Assembly (NCBI GenBank): GCA_036346265.1
Contig: CM070701.1
Coordinates: forward strand, 372,001 to 436,000
Origin: Melocanna baccifera
Lineage: Eukaryota; Streptophyta; Magnoliopsida; Poales; Poaceae
DNA: 64,000 nt
Reading direction: 5' to 3'
Under the pieces are notes generated by a model that saw nothing but the letters and a program-made list of their open reading frames with translations, was not told where the DNA came from and did no database searches. The translations under genes and the position numbers were made by a program. Every line of letters starts with the position of its first letter. Position 1 is the first letter of the stretch. Shown piece by piece: positions 34,736 through 45,571 of this stretch.

Positions 34736-37020
34736 TGAGAGACCATGTGGTGGTAGCCCATTGTGTGATGAGTAATTGACTCGTGTCCTAAAGTCCGAGT
34801 TTGTTCCGAGCATTATTTTAATTCTTGCGGATATTTATTTAAATCATTTGGTGCGGTGCTATGAAATATATTTCCTTGTCTGTGTGACTGCAGGACGTCG
34901 AGTGGAGTCGTGGCGAGACACGGGTGACCGGACTAGGCACGAGCGGTCTTTGAGGTCGAGCGGTCGGGATGTGTCGAAGACGGCAAGGACTCGAAGTGGC
35001 TGCGGCGTGCGCGCAAGAGACGAGGAAGCTTCGAGGAAGGTGCGGGAGGCGTTTTGGAAAATACGCAAAGCTGCAAAATTGGAAGCGGATATTATATGGA
35101 ATGATCCATTAGTGGAGAAGGGTTGTAATCTAATGGGTATAATTGAGTGTAAACCCATTAGTGGAGAGGAGTTGTAACCTAATGGGTATAATTGAATATA
35201 AACCCATTAGTGGAGAGAGGTGTGACCTAATGGGTAAAGTAGTCTACTAGACCCATTAGTGGAGGCTATAAATAGAGGTGCTCTCTAGGTGGAGAAGTGC
35301 ACCTTGAGATAGAGAGAGATAGAAATGGGTATGAGTATTAGGGTTTCCTAATGCTTGTGCTCTTGGGAGAGAAAATTTGTATGCAAGTTTCAATGTTTTA
35401 TTCTCTCCTTGTGGGTGTTCTTGGATGAGACATGGAAGAGTTGATATAAACATTCATCGCTCTTCGTCTCAATATGAACATGCTTGTTTTATATCGTGTG
35501 TTATTTACTTGCTCTCCTGTTATTTAATGTTCTTGTTCTAGTGCTATATATATATGTGTGTTTATTTTCATTTGTGCTTTGAACGGGGATATATTTCATA
35601 GCGCTTTGGCTAGTTCATCCCGAAAGCATTTCGTAAAGTTATTATAGGCTTTATTGTTCTGGTTGATTTGTCGAACAGGTTGTCTTCCAGCAAGGAGTTG
35701 ATATTCCTTTTTGTCTAGTAGCCCTCTCTCTCTTTGCTGTTTATCTAGCACTGCCTTCAGTACTCTCTTTTTATTTGTTCTAGCAGCAATCTCAGAAACC
35801 AGTGCATGTGCTCGGCTTCTCCTATTTGCCTCAGTTCCTGCCGAAATTTCTGCTGTTATGAAGTGCCTTTTGTGTCTCTTCCTTTCTACAGCATACAGTT
35901 TTTGCTAGCTCTCGGTATCTGTTCTCTCGGACAGCAACACTTAGTATTTTGTTTGCTGCCGAGTATGTTCTTTATGCGTCTAGCGGTCTGCTTTGAGTCT
36001 GCGATGACAAGCCGCTCTGCTTTATTCTTCTGCATTATTCTAGTTCTTTGCCAACTGCCGAGTTGTTGGTAGACAGCAAATGCATGTTGCAGTAGTTTCG
36101 GCTGCATGACAGAAGTGACTCTTCTTTTTCTTGGTCCCGATGCATGTAGGGCGCATTTGATTTCTTGCAGACCCTTCCTCTTTGTAGCATTTTCGGTGAG
36201 GAGTGAGCCTATTTTTTAATGCTCAGCCAGCAAGCTATTTTGGTATGTTGCTCTCTCGGTTAGTGCGTATGTGCAGTTTTTCCTGGTATTTAAAGGTTCG
36301 GTTGCTGTAGTTCATCTTCATTCGGTTTTCTGTTCGGCTAGTATTCTGGTTTGGCTGCAAGTACTGCTTCTCTCGGTTACAGCAGCATGTGTATCTTCTG
36401 TCCTCTTGGCTGAAAAGAAAACCTGCTGATTATCTTTTTGTTGTTTGCTCAGTTTCGGTTTGGTGGAGTCCTGCTCGGCTAGTACTTGTGACAGTGTGCA
36501 TGTGTTGCTGTTCGGCTGTCCCCTTTTGTTTTTAGTTTCGGGTTGATGCTAGAGTTAATGACTTTCTTTTTCTTGCAATCTAGTTGTCAGCTGTTGGGGC
36601 TTTAGAGTAGAGCACCTCTGTTCCCTGTTTTGCTCGTACTCTTTCTTATTTATTTATATATATATATATAGTTTTAGTCTTTTTGTTTTTCAAGTATTAC
36701 AATATCAGTTCTTGGTTAATAGTCTTTGCAAGATCAATGTATTGCTGTTCTTTTAAAAAGAATATTCTGAAAAATTTCAGAGATAGCTGATCTGTTTTTA
36801 GAGAAGTATCTGTTGGTCTTGGTCTGCCTTCTTTGTGAGCTTCTTTAGTGTTTCGCTAAAATCTGATTTCGGCTTTCTGTGGAGCAAATCTTTTCTTCAT
36901 AGTTTTCATAACTATTGGAGAAGAAGTATGAATTTGAGGGTCTTCTTTTAGAGTGAATACCAGGGGTAATTTTAAAAAGGCACCATTCACCCCCGCTCTG
37001 TTGCCATTTCCGATCCTTCA
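34736..37020 (+). repeat. 3' LTR of the SIRE-like Copia element
   Basis: Same ends and internal order as the 5' LTR, with the U3 repeats at 35,105-35,263 and the TATA box at 35,266. The TA run near 36,655 is longer than in the 5' LTR. Confidence 0.95.
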
Positions 37021-37926
37021 CAGCCGAACCAGCGGTGACGAGTCCGCTCAAGGTCGGTCTTGTGCTTACCGGTGTTTTACCACAGTAGATTTACATTTAT
37101 ATATTCTTTCCTTTTTACAATTTGAAATTGGTGAAAAAATTTTACATCTATGCATGTTCTTTCTTATTTTATTTGCCTGATTATCTTTATGATTGTTCAC
37201 GATCTTTCCTACCTTCAGCTTAGATGTTATCTTATTTAGTTCCCAGAATAATATATTCATGAGTTTATCCATGGTTATCTATTTATATTGCGCTTCTGTC
37301 GTGGTCTGACTTTTCGTTTGGATTGATGTAGTGCCCACCCTTTTTTTACTTTAGGTCATTCAATACGATATTTATATTCCGCTATTGTTATGCGCCATTA
37401 ATGTTATTGAATTCTCGATTTTATTCTCTTTTGTATTTGTGCTTATGAATCTCTTCTTAAATTAGATAACAGTAACACTTATATGCTTCTACGTTCTACA
37501 TGCTTCTTTATATACAAACTCTACATGTTGAGGCCATGTGGCATTTCAATTGCTCAAAATTTTCTCAAAATGAAGGAAGGGTCTGCAAGCCCCCAAGGTT
37601 GGTTAGAACTCTCTGAACTTATAAGGTTTTCACATGTTCTGTTCCTATATCTTGACAATATCACATAAGTATCGCCTATTAATCTATAGAACTTAAACCG
37701 TATTCTTGTTTCTTCAACAATATCGCATATATGTCTTTGCCTCAGTTTTTTTAAAAAAACTCCGCTCCCCTTTTACTGGATAACGCCCTACGGTCTCTTT
37801 GAAATTACACGTGGGTCCTTGTCATTAGTTTTTCTAGGGAGACCCCTGCCACGTCTTTTTTATACAGACCTTCGGTCCCCATGTTAGCGAATTTTCGCTT
37901 CTTTTACTTAAATCCACATGGTAACT
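37021..37926. other. No gene recognised
   Basis: AT-rich flank of the Copia element leading to a Helitron-like end. No ORF or terminus was assigned. Confidence 0.45.
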
Positions 37927-37958
37927 GGCGCGGCGTGTCGCCGCGCCTGCGAGGCTAG
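37927..37958 (+). mobile_element. Helitron 3' terminus (hairpin plus CTAG)
   Basis: GGCGCGGCG-TGT-CGCCGCGCC forms a perfect 9 bp stem with a 3-base loop (37,927-37,947). Seven bases later the sequence ends CTAG (37,955-37,958) and is followed by T, as required for insertion into an AT dinucleotide. This is the standard Helitron 3' end. The matching TC 5' end was not identified, so the element's length is unknown. Confidence 0.75.
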
Positions 37959-38998
37959 TTGATAGGACTCGGTTGTTTGATCCGTATCGGACGTTCGCCC
38001 ACGTATCTATACGGCCCACTAAGCCATTCTTTTTTGACGGCAACTCGCTCATGCGTATGCAACATTCTCACCACCTCTCACTCTCTCCTCATCCTTTCCC
38101 CTCTCACTCTCTTTCTCTCTCCCGACGATACCTGCTCTCTCCAGATGATACCCGGTCCTATGTACGGCGATGACCACGAGCCCAGCCACCTCGTCTCCGG
38201 TGCCGACACCGTCGGATCCGACCGCTACTGTCGACTTCCTCTCCGGATGCAGCGCCGCTAGATCTGGTCATCCTCGAGCGTGGCACCGCTAGATTTGGCT
38301 GCTGCCATCCTCGAACAAAATCCATCACGCACCTCCACCGTCAAATTGCAAAACATGTTTGATGCATATAAGAATTTGTTTCTTTTCTTTTCATATTTAT
38401 GTTCCTAACTGGTGTTGAGGGTGTGGCACACGTGATAACAGAGGTACAGTGCCACGGTAGAGCCAAGAACATGGTGTAGAACTAGGACGCCCGTCAAGAC
38501 GTGATGGGCCTAGCGAACCTCGACCAGACAACACTGCGGAGGCAGAGGCTCATCATAGATTGAGGTTGGGTTAATATGGTTCTTTATTTGTAGCAATGCA
38601 TAGGCACTTAGCTAATTTGATCCCTGAAATGAATGTATGGGATGAACTGAAATGGGTTTTGTTTTAGCCTTTTTCCAACCAAGAAAAGAATTCTACAATA
38701 TCATTTTTATTATATTATTGGAATATATTTTTATAATGGTGCTATTTCATATGTATCTGAAACTCTTAGGTCACATATGGGATCCAACCATTATGGGAAC
38801 TATATATCATATTTTCTTTCCATTGGGGGAACTGTATACCATATTTCTAATGAAAACAAGCAAGTTTTCCAACCACAAGAAGTAGGTAGCACTGACAAAT
38901 AAAACAAGGACATGTTAATCATATTCTAATGTAACTCTACAGACAAAAAGCCACTTTTGCTTTGGAGAATTTAAAACATGTAAATAACGTTTTTTATT
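37959..38998. other. Helitron-associated interval, no gene assigned
   Basis: A short GC-rich patch (38,160-38,300) and AT-rich sequence otherwise. gtagcaatgcataggcactt at 38,591 followed by agctaat looks like a decayed copy of the terminus at 38,999-39,025. Confidence 0.45.
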
Positions 38999-39025
38999 CG
39001 TAGTAACGTACGGGCATCCAGCTAG
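38999..39025 (+). mobile_element. Second Helitron-like 3' terminus
   Basis: CGTA-gtaacg-TACG forms a short stem at 38,999-39,012; ggcatccag follows and the sequence ends CTAG at 39,022-39,025, followed by T. The gtaacgtacgggca string resembles the gcaacgcacgggca ends common in grass Helitrons. The stem is short, so confidence is moderate. Confidence 0.5.
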
Positions 39026-39820
39026 TAGTATAAAGTTCATGTGTTTGTTATTCACACTCACCTCCCTTTCATCGTTGGCCACTCATTACTTGTTATTTGT
39101 AGAGCATCCACGATCAAGATGCCCTCTGAAATGGATGAGGACCGTCCAACCACCCCCATCGGATCTTTGTGGAGGAAGCTCACTGCAGTCGGACAGAGAT
39201 CCATGATGTATGAGTTGATTCAACAATATACTGTAAGCACTATCTACTGATCCAGAAAATAGTATGATGAAATCACAGAGGATTCTGGATCCCTTGATCC
39301 TCTCTATTAACTTTTCCATTCTCGCACGGCACATGCAAGTGATAAATTGTCGTGGTCGGCGTCTTCTGTCTGCCGCAACCATGCAAGTTTTTGTTTTTGT
39401 AGGCAGGTTCGGTCAGTTTGGTCCGTCGAGCCATTGTTTTCCCTGCCGACTGATGACACCGTAACAGAAAACAAACGGCCTTTTCAATTGAAGCTGGCTT
39501 CCTTCTTCTTCTCCTCCTCTCTCTTTCTTGTGAGATCTGAACCACCGACTGCCTGCCTGCCTGTAGTCATCCTCTTACTACTGTAGTATTTGTCTTGTGT
39601 TTGGTCAGGTTGAAAGCAACATCTAACCAGCAAGCAAAGCCAACCGCACGCACACATCGACAAATGCAGACATGCGTGCGTATAACCACATAATATTCTA
39701 CTGGACCTTTTTTCTTCTGTACCAGTAGACTAGTAACCAACCAACCTGCCGACCTCACCAACGGAACAAACCGACACACAAAATCACATCCTACTCTAGT
39801 GTAGCAGTAGTAATGGAATA
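39026..39820. other. No gene confirmed; possible small exon
   Basis: A short frame at 39,119-39,250 (MPSEMDEDRPTTPIGSLWRK...) is compositionally ordinary and could be an exon fragment; I do not recognise it. The rest has no assignable feature. Confidence 0.35.
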
Positions 39821-40790
39821 CTTTTTCTATTAATATTAATTAATATAACATCACTTTTTTTAAAAAAAATACGTAAATTTCCTTCTGTCAGTATTTCAAA
39901 TGACGATAGAGGTTCTATCGCCATTTCAAATAGCGACAGAAGTTCTATCGTCAAATGAATGGACGATAGAGTGCTACGTTGGTGCCATAGCATCTGCCGT
40001 CATTTTAATTGGTGACAGAAGAACCAATCGTCAATTAAAATAGTGGTAGAGGCTCCTGAACCCTCTGTGGCCACTTCAAATGGCGACAGAGGCCAGTCTA
40101 TTTAAGGGCCAACTAATCTGCCAAAATTCATAACAATTTAGTAAAAAGAGTAAGATGGGAAGAGAGGAGAGGGGAAGTGAGGAGAAGAGAGTGGGAGAAG
40201 AAGTGATTTCTGCATTCTACAAATGGGTTTTCGGTTTCCTTGTAGATTTTATTTTCAAACTCTGGTTGGTTAGAAAATAAATTAATTAGATGTGTAGTTA
40301 TATTGGGTAGTGAGTATATGTATAAATAGTATGATTTGTGCATGTTGCCATTATATCATAAGAGTAGTGAGAAAAACATATGCACCTAACCAAACCTACA
40401 CACCGTGTAATTCACATCTTCATCATAAAGTGTTATGTCGAGCTTGAAATAATTTATTTAAACAAAAATCATTAATGCAAACTGAGACATACTAGTCAAA
40501 TTATCTCTTTAGTTGTTGGCCAATACAATTAGAGATAGAGACTATGTCGCTAATTGAATTGACGACAGGGTCTCTATCGTCAATTCATATGGTGACAGAA
40601 ACCTATAGACTATCACGCTTGACTTCACATAGTATTGTCGCCATTTCAAATGGTGATAGAGTGTTGTCATCATTTGGAATAATGATAGTAGATTATTTAT
40701 GTAATTTTGTGAAACGATGATATATTTATATAATATTAATAAAAAATATTATTTAAAAAATCAGTATTAATGTACTCCACTAAGAGTGGT
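39820..40790. mobile_element. Non-autonomous element with inverted subterminal repeats, CACTA-like
   Basis: Two arrays of short palindromic repeats, (t)ctatcg(t/c)catttcaaat(g)gcgacagag variants, occupy 39,890-40,100 and 40,535-40,690 on either side of about 430 bp of AT-rich DNA. Outside them, an AT-rich arm near 39,830-39,860 (ctattaatattaattaata) resembles the reverse complement of 40,720-40,750. Subterminal arrays of this kind are typical of CACTA elements, but CACTA/TAGTG ends and a 3 bp target duplication were not found. An internal block (40,345-40,450) matches 58,322-58,435, beside a GRF zinc-finger transposon gene. Confidence 0.55.
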
Positions 40791-41904
40791 CAAGCTTCTG
40801 GTAGTAGTACTGGTTGTGAACTGAATTTACCCAAAGCGTGCCTATAGAAACCGGACATGTATAGCCAAGCTAATTGCTGGCAGCAACGTTTTCGTTTCTC
40901 CTCTTCATGATCGAATTTCAGCTATGATGTTGTTCAAAGAGATTACTGTAACTTGGTCATGTCAATTTCTCGTCTTTTAAGATTGCAATCGGTTAACGTG
41001 AGATTCATACACCGGTTAGCTAACTTAGCCGTCAGTTTCACCATGTAACTAAAAAAACAACTGCCAAAAATTCCCCAATCACCCACCCGAAGTACAATAA
41101 GAGTTTCTCTGACGTTTTATTAAGCAATCAACTACCGAGAAAAGTTAAAACTCCACTAGAAGATGATAAGTCTTGCAGCAAACAATGCGATCTAGATTCC
41201 AAACCAAACACCAACTAAAAGTTGACTCTTCCTCCGGAGGCCATCTCTCTAAGGTCAATAATGCAAGTGAAGTTTAGTGGTCTCTTTATCAGATAACAAC
41301 TGCACTTTGCGTTCGGTGTCGTTTCCAAACCAATCACCACTGGTAAACTCTCCCTCTCACTCATCTCCTACCACAAGTAACTAAGAAAGGAAGATAATAA
41401 AGAATCATCTGAGTCAGTAGAGAGAGAGAGAGAGAGTAGCACCAAAATAAACTGAACAAGTTTGCAAAGTAGACACATGTGAATGTGTTGGTCCATCAAT
41501 CTTTTGATTGATTCATCTCTTCTTCTTTTTTTCTCTCTGTACAAAAAGAACTTTGAAGCAGCGGTGCTGCTGCTACCAGTAGGTCCTAGTGCAGTGCAGT
41601 GCTGGACTCTTCCTGCTTATTGTCGGTATGTAGCTCCAGACTGATCTGAGAGACTATGGACATCTTGGTTGGAGATTCAAGGAGGAGAGGAGAAAAACAT
41701 TTAGGGAGAGAAAAACCTAAAGAAAACTAGACAAGGAACTATTGGAGAAATAGAGAGGGGGGATTTGAACACGAGATGTTGATGGGATTGAAGCCGAGCT
41801 GCTGCTCTTCTCTTCACTTGCCGCCTCTGCTCTTCTTTTCTCGCTGCTTTGGTTTGATCTGATTTGAGCTAATCGATGACCATTTCGTCAGCCGCTGCTG
41901 CTTA
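40791..41904 (-). other. Downstream region and probable 3' UTR of the MYB gene
   Basis: No other gene. On the minus strand an AATAAA signal (plus ttttatta at 41,115-41,122) lies about 780 bp past the stop and may mark the transcript end. A (GA)n run lies at about 41,420-41,438. A reverse CT-rich stretch at 41,510-41,540 is also seen. Confidence 0.35.
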
Positions 41905-42885
41905 CTACTCGATCTTGGCCATGCCCATCATGCGCTTGGCGGTGGCGGCGTGGACGCCGTCGACAGGCGAGAGGGGGTCGAAGCCGGACATGTAGTTCCG
42001 GACCTCGATCCGGATCATCTCCTGCATCATCGCCAGGAACTCCGCGCTGAACGGCGCCAGCGGGCGCGGCGGCGCGAGATTTATCGACGGCGGCTGCAGC
42101 TGGAACGGCATGGGCGGCATCCCAGACGCTGGAGCCGGAGGTACAGGAGGAGGCGGTCGGGGCGCCGCCGGGGCTACCTCGGACGGAGTTGGATCGGGCT
42201 GATCCAGGCCGGGCAGGGAGAGGGAGAGCGAGAGGGACGTCGCCGGAGGGGGCGGTGGCGGCGGAGATGACGGTAGCGGCGGCGTCGGGAGCACGACGAC
42301 CCCGCCGGTCCGCGCCACCGGGCGGTAGACGTGCTGCTGCTGCTGCTGGTGTGAGGTGGCGCCGGACGGCATGACGGAAGGGAGGCTGTGGTGGCTGGAG
42401 TCGCTGAGGTCGGAGCCGGACGGGCTCCCGGGGCTGAAGCAGAGGGGCGGGTGGCCGTCGCTGCTGGTCCGGTTGAGCGGGCGAGGCAAGTCGGCGGGCG
42501 GCGGCAGAGAAGATGCGGAAGCAGAGGAGGAGTACTTCCTCTTGAGTGTGGAGTTCCAGTGGTTCTTGATGGCGTTGTCGGTGCGGCCGGAGAGGAGCCT
42601 GGCGATGGTGGCCCACTTGTTGCCGAAGCGGGCGTGGGCGCGGAGGATGGTGTCGTCCTCCTCGGGGGTGAAGGGGCGGTGCTCGACCTGCGGCGAGAGC
42701 TGGTTGCACCAGCGGAGGCGGCAGGACTTGCCGGAGCGGCCCGGGATGGACTTGCTGATGAGGGACCAGTTGCGGGCGCCGTGGCGCGCGACGAGCCGGT
42801 GCAGCGCGTCGTCCTCCTCGGGGCTCCACGGCCCCTTGATCCGATCCACGTCCTTAGCGCCGCCTCTACACCTCGCCGCCGCCAT
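41905..42885 (-). CDS. R2R3-MYB transcription factor, subgroup 22 (MYB44/70/73/77-like)
   Basis: An intronless 326-codon gene encoding a nuclear DNA-binding regulator. R2 spans about residues 16-66 with Trp at 20, 40 and 59; R3 spans about 68-117 with Phe72 in place of the first Trp and Trp at 91 and 110. The recognition helix of R2 has GRSGKSCRLRWCNQL and that of R3 has GRTDNAIKNHWNSTLKRK. After the DNA-binding domain come a Ser/Pro-rich region with SPGSPSGSDLSDSS (residues 151-164), a poly-Gln run (180-184), a proline run, an LxLxL repression motif (LSLSLSL, 218-224) and the C-terminal block FLAMMQEMIRIEVRNYM (283-299). The last two blocks and the lack of introns mark subgroup 22, which in Arabidopsis acts in abscisic acid, auxin and stress responses. 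The start is the ATG at 42,885; another frame on the same strand extends further but lacks the domain. Third-position GC is very high, as in many grass genes. Confidence 0.95.
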   Translation of the reverse strand: MAAARCRGGAKDVDRIKGPWSPEEDDALHRLVARHGARNWSLISKSIPGRSGKSCRLRWCNQLSPQVEHRPFTPEEDDTILRAHARFGNKWATIARLLSGRTDNAIKNHWNSTLKRKYSSSASASSLPPPADLPRPLNRTSSDGHPPLCFSPGSPSGSDLSDSSHHSLPSVMPSGATSHQQQQQHVYRPVARTGGVVVLPTPPLPSSPPPPPPPATSLSLSLSLPGLDQPDPTPSEVAPAAPRPPPPVPPAPASGMPPMPFQLQPPSINLAPPRPLAPFSAEFLAMMQEMIRIEVRNYMSGFDPLSPVDGVHAATAKRMMGMAKIE

Positions 42886-43052
42886 GTTGCGGGCAGCAAG
42901 GAAGCTTTCTAGAAAATAAATTCTTCTCCGTGCTTTTGGGAAGGAACCGATCGAAGCGTCGCCGGAGGAGGAGATGGCCGGAGAAGGGGGATCGGATGTC
43001 TACATAACAGGGCAGCGGAGCGGTGACCGGCGAGCTCTAGGCAGCAGGGGCC

Positions 43053-43061
43053 TCTTATATG
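43053..43061 (-). promoter_or_regulatory. TATA box candidate of the MYB gene
   Basis: On the minus strand catataaga (plus tcttatatg) lies about 170 bp upstream of the ATG, giving a 5' leader of about 140 bp. About 20 bp farther upstream (43,079-43,084) the minus strand has TTGACT, a W-box core. Confidence 0.5.
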
Positions 43062-43109
43062 ATCTCTTGAGCACCACAAGTCAACGAGGAATACCTTAAA
43101 ATATAAGAC

Positions 43110-44162
43110 GTACATACGAATTTATTGATCTTTTTTATTGTCCGCCTTATTCCTAATACATTTCTCTCTCCTACATTTACGAGTAACATTCCGTTGTCGC
43201 TGGCAAATTTCCTGACAACATATGTATAACTCATATGTAACGCGCCTATCAAATATTTAGTAAATCGGTAAAGTCCACAATAGGTAACCTAATGCCAAAA
43301 ATTGATCCTAGACGACGCGTCGATGTGAAAGCAAAAATGGGCAAATCAACTATGGAGACAGGGGATAGGTATAACTCAAATATTGATCAATACGTCCATG
43401 AGAAAAAATACTGATTAAAAATCAAATTACAGAGGAAAGATTTTACCAATTACGGTCTACTCCTGAGGTACACGAAAAGTAGATAGTAAAGATTGGCATG
43501 TGTAAGTTTTTTCGTCAACTGGTACATGATATTTATAGCCTAAAGCAACCGACTCAATTTTGGATTATGTTTCTAATCTCCCTCTTCGACCATGCTTAAT
43601 CCCATATTAAAAAAGCCTACTATCATGCCTACCAAAGTCCATCGGCAACACACTCTCACAAACTATTCTTGCACACATGGTATTATAGGAGTAAATTGTG
43701 TTGCGTGTCATCGAACTTGTTTAGAATGCCAACCCCAGTGCGACTAATGACATGGCAGCATGGGGCACACATTGACACAAAAAAGTACATATTTAGTTGT
43801 ATAAAAAGTACAAATCTAATCGTACTCCCCTTGTAGCCTCTTTGCCTACCATCCACGCTTGAGCCTCTTATCGCTATCACTGACTTTGCTCGATCTCAAT
43901 TTCTTGCTACCAGTAACAGTTACCATTGCAAGATCTAGACAACGGCATGTGCCACTACCCTTGCGATCATCTTAGTTGCCATAACTCATGGGGGTTTCGA
44001 ATTTGGGAGAAAATTGTGAAAGGCCAAAAACAACTAGCGAATTAGTTCAAATTGCAATGATTATGCATGTTGTCATATGCACCGTGTGCCATGGTGGTAT
44101 GAGTCTGTGTGACATTTCATTTGTTGTAGTTTGATCGGTATACTAATGACCTAGAGTAATTG
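43110..44162. other. MYB upstream region, no gene recognised
   Basis: AT-rich sequence without credible ORFs. It probably holds the distal promoter; no element termini were found. Confidence 0.5.
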
Positions 44163-44820
44163 TCAAGACCCGAATATGTAAATTCAGACTCTCTGTGTAT
44201 ACCGTACTAGTCCATGATCACGCTAGTGCACACAGTCAAACATAGATGCAATATCAACAATACACACGCTAAAATAAAGGAAAAACTCAAATATTGATAA
44301 TTATCCAAAGTACGACCTTATGGCCAAGTTTTATCTATTGCTGTTTTACTTAAAGCTTGTCTTCAATTTATTTATCATATTTACTTTCAAATAGCATTTT
44401 ATACAAATTAACCTTTCAGCCTTCCATTGGTAAGCCTTGCACACTATATTGCATTCTTTTGTTACAAACAACTTGCTGAGTACCAATGTACTCATGGCTT
44501 TACGCCTATGTTGCTCAGTTGAGGAGGAGGAGTATTATCAGCAGGAGGTTTCAAAAGGAGAGTACTTCGACGACTTCACAGATTAGGCTTCGTTCTCCAC
44601 TCGACAGCCTGTGGGCTTGTCGATTGGATGCTACGCTTTATTTTGGATTTTCCGCTGCTAGTTTTAAAGCCCTTCTGGCTAGAGATATTGTAAGCTTGGC
44701 CATAAGATCGTACCTTTGAGATTTATTGTTATTTAAGATTTTCCTTTATTTTAGCATGTGTATGGTTGTAATTACATAGCATCAACGGGAATAGAGCCAA
44801 CAACCCTGACTTTGAGGATG
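44163..44820 (-). mobile_element. Gypsy LTR fragment of the 514-4,436 family
   Basis: Starts tgtcaagacccg at 44,163 and matches 514-700 through actagtcc, gatca(c)gctagt(g)cacacagt and caacaat. On the minus strand this is the LTR 3' end (CGGGTCTTGACA). A motif tgagtaccaatgtactca at 44,477 also has a counterpart near 870 (tgagtacaaaaatgtactc). The right limit is unclear. Confidence 0.5.
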
Positions 44821-45172
44821 GATAGTGTGGGCTCCTACATAACAATACATGATGAGTTAGGGCGTTCACCAAGTCTATCTATGTAGCATTTTAGAGAGGT
44901 ACATTACCTATATATCATCAATAGGTAAGTGGGTGTCACTACGTTCAGAAAGTGGCATAGACACGCAGCTACTCCGACGTTGAAGGGGACTAGCTACCAC
45001 AATAATAGGGGTGGCTTGCGATTAGCTACGGACTTCTTTCAGTTCTTTCCTTAATGAATCTATGTCTCTTCAAAGTGAGGTAGTTATCTTATCTTGAAGT
45101 GAATCAGATCGCTCTTGCTGAAGTTGTACACAAGGCTCATGTTTCAACTATTTCTCGTGCTTGGCCGTGGAT
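44821..45172 (-). pseudogene. Possible gypsy gag N-terminal remnant
   Basis: On the minus strand 45,130-45,000 reads VQLQQERSDSLQDKITTSL, stop, RDIDSLRKELKEV, a coiled-coil-like segment of the kind found before gypsy Gag cores. The evidence is weak and the piece is cut at 45,172 by LTR copy C. Confidence 0.25.
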
Positions 45173-45530
45173 TGTAATTCCTTAGACGTTGTTTCGGTGT
45201 CTCTAGAATTATTTAGCGGATTCTCGGAGTTTTTCTTTTCCATGCAGGCTGTGGAATCGTGTAATTAATAAAAATAAAAAAGGGAATGTTTGTGGGCTAT
45301 CTGGAGGGAGGGCTACCATGGGCCAGGCTAGCCCATCAAGGCCCAACCTACCCCCTCTCCCCCAAACCCTAACCCTAGCCCCTTTTATTCCCCACATGTG
45401 CAACCTTCCCCCCCACTTTCCCCCTTTTTCTGGGTAGCCGCCCCCTTCCCCTACCCCTTGTGGCCGCCCCCAGGTCCCCTTCCCCCTCATTTCACCACCT
45501 CTCCTTTGCTGCCCTGTTGGAAACAGAAAC

Positions 45531-45571
45531 AGAAGAAGAAGAAGAAGAAGAAGAAGAAGAAGAAGAAGAAG
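45531..45571 (+). repeat. (GAA)n microsatellite in LTR copy C
   Basis: About 13 uninterrupted GAA units, at the position of purine-rich blocks in copies A (8,829) and B (21,225). Confidence 0.95.

Larger units (their letters stand above)
26417..37020 (+). mobile_element. Full-length SIRE/Opie-like Ty1-copia LTR retrotransposon, defective
   Basis: Paired LTRs (26,417-28,698 and 34,736-37,020, about 2.28 kb each) share the boundaries TGAGAGACC...ATCCTTCA. A primer binding site follows the 5' LTR and a polypurine tract precedes the 3' LTR. Domain order gag, protease, integrase, reverse transcriptase, RNase H is that of Copia. The long LTR, the LTR tail attcaccccccctctg and the ~1.7 kb non-coding gap after RNase H fit the SIRE lineage. 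The polyprotein is broken by many small indels. The bases flanking the element (gtcgac before, cagcc after) do not form a target-site duplication. Confidence 0.92.

Noticed and set aside
39797..40780. tagtg (39,798) and cactaag (40,778) as CACTA element ends
   Set aside because: They are in the wrong relative orientation for CACTA...TAGTG termini.
42174..42912. Open frames of 174-241 codons overlapping the MYB gene on both strands
   Set aside because: Shadow frames of a very GC-rich gene; only the 326-codon frame has the MYB repeats.
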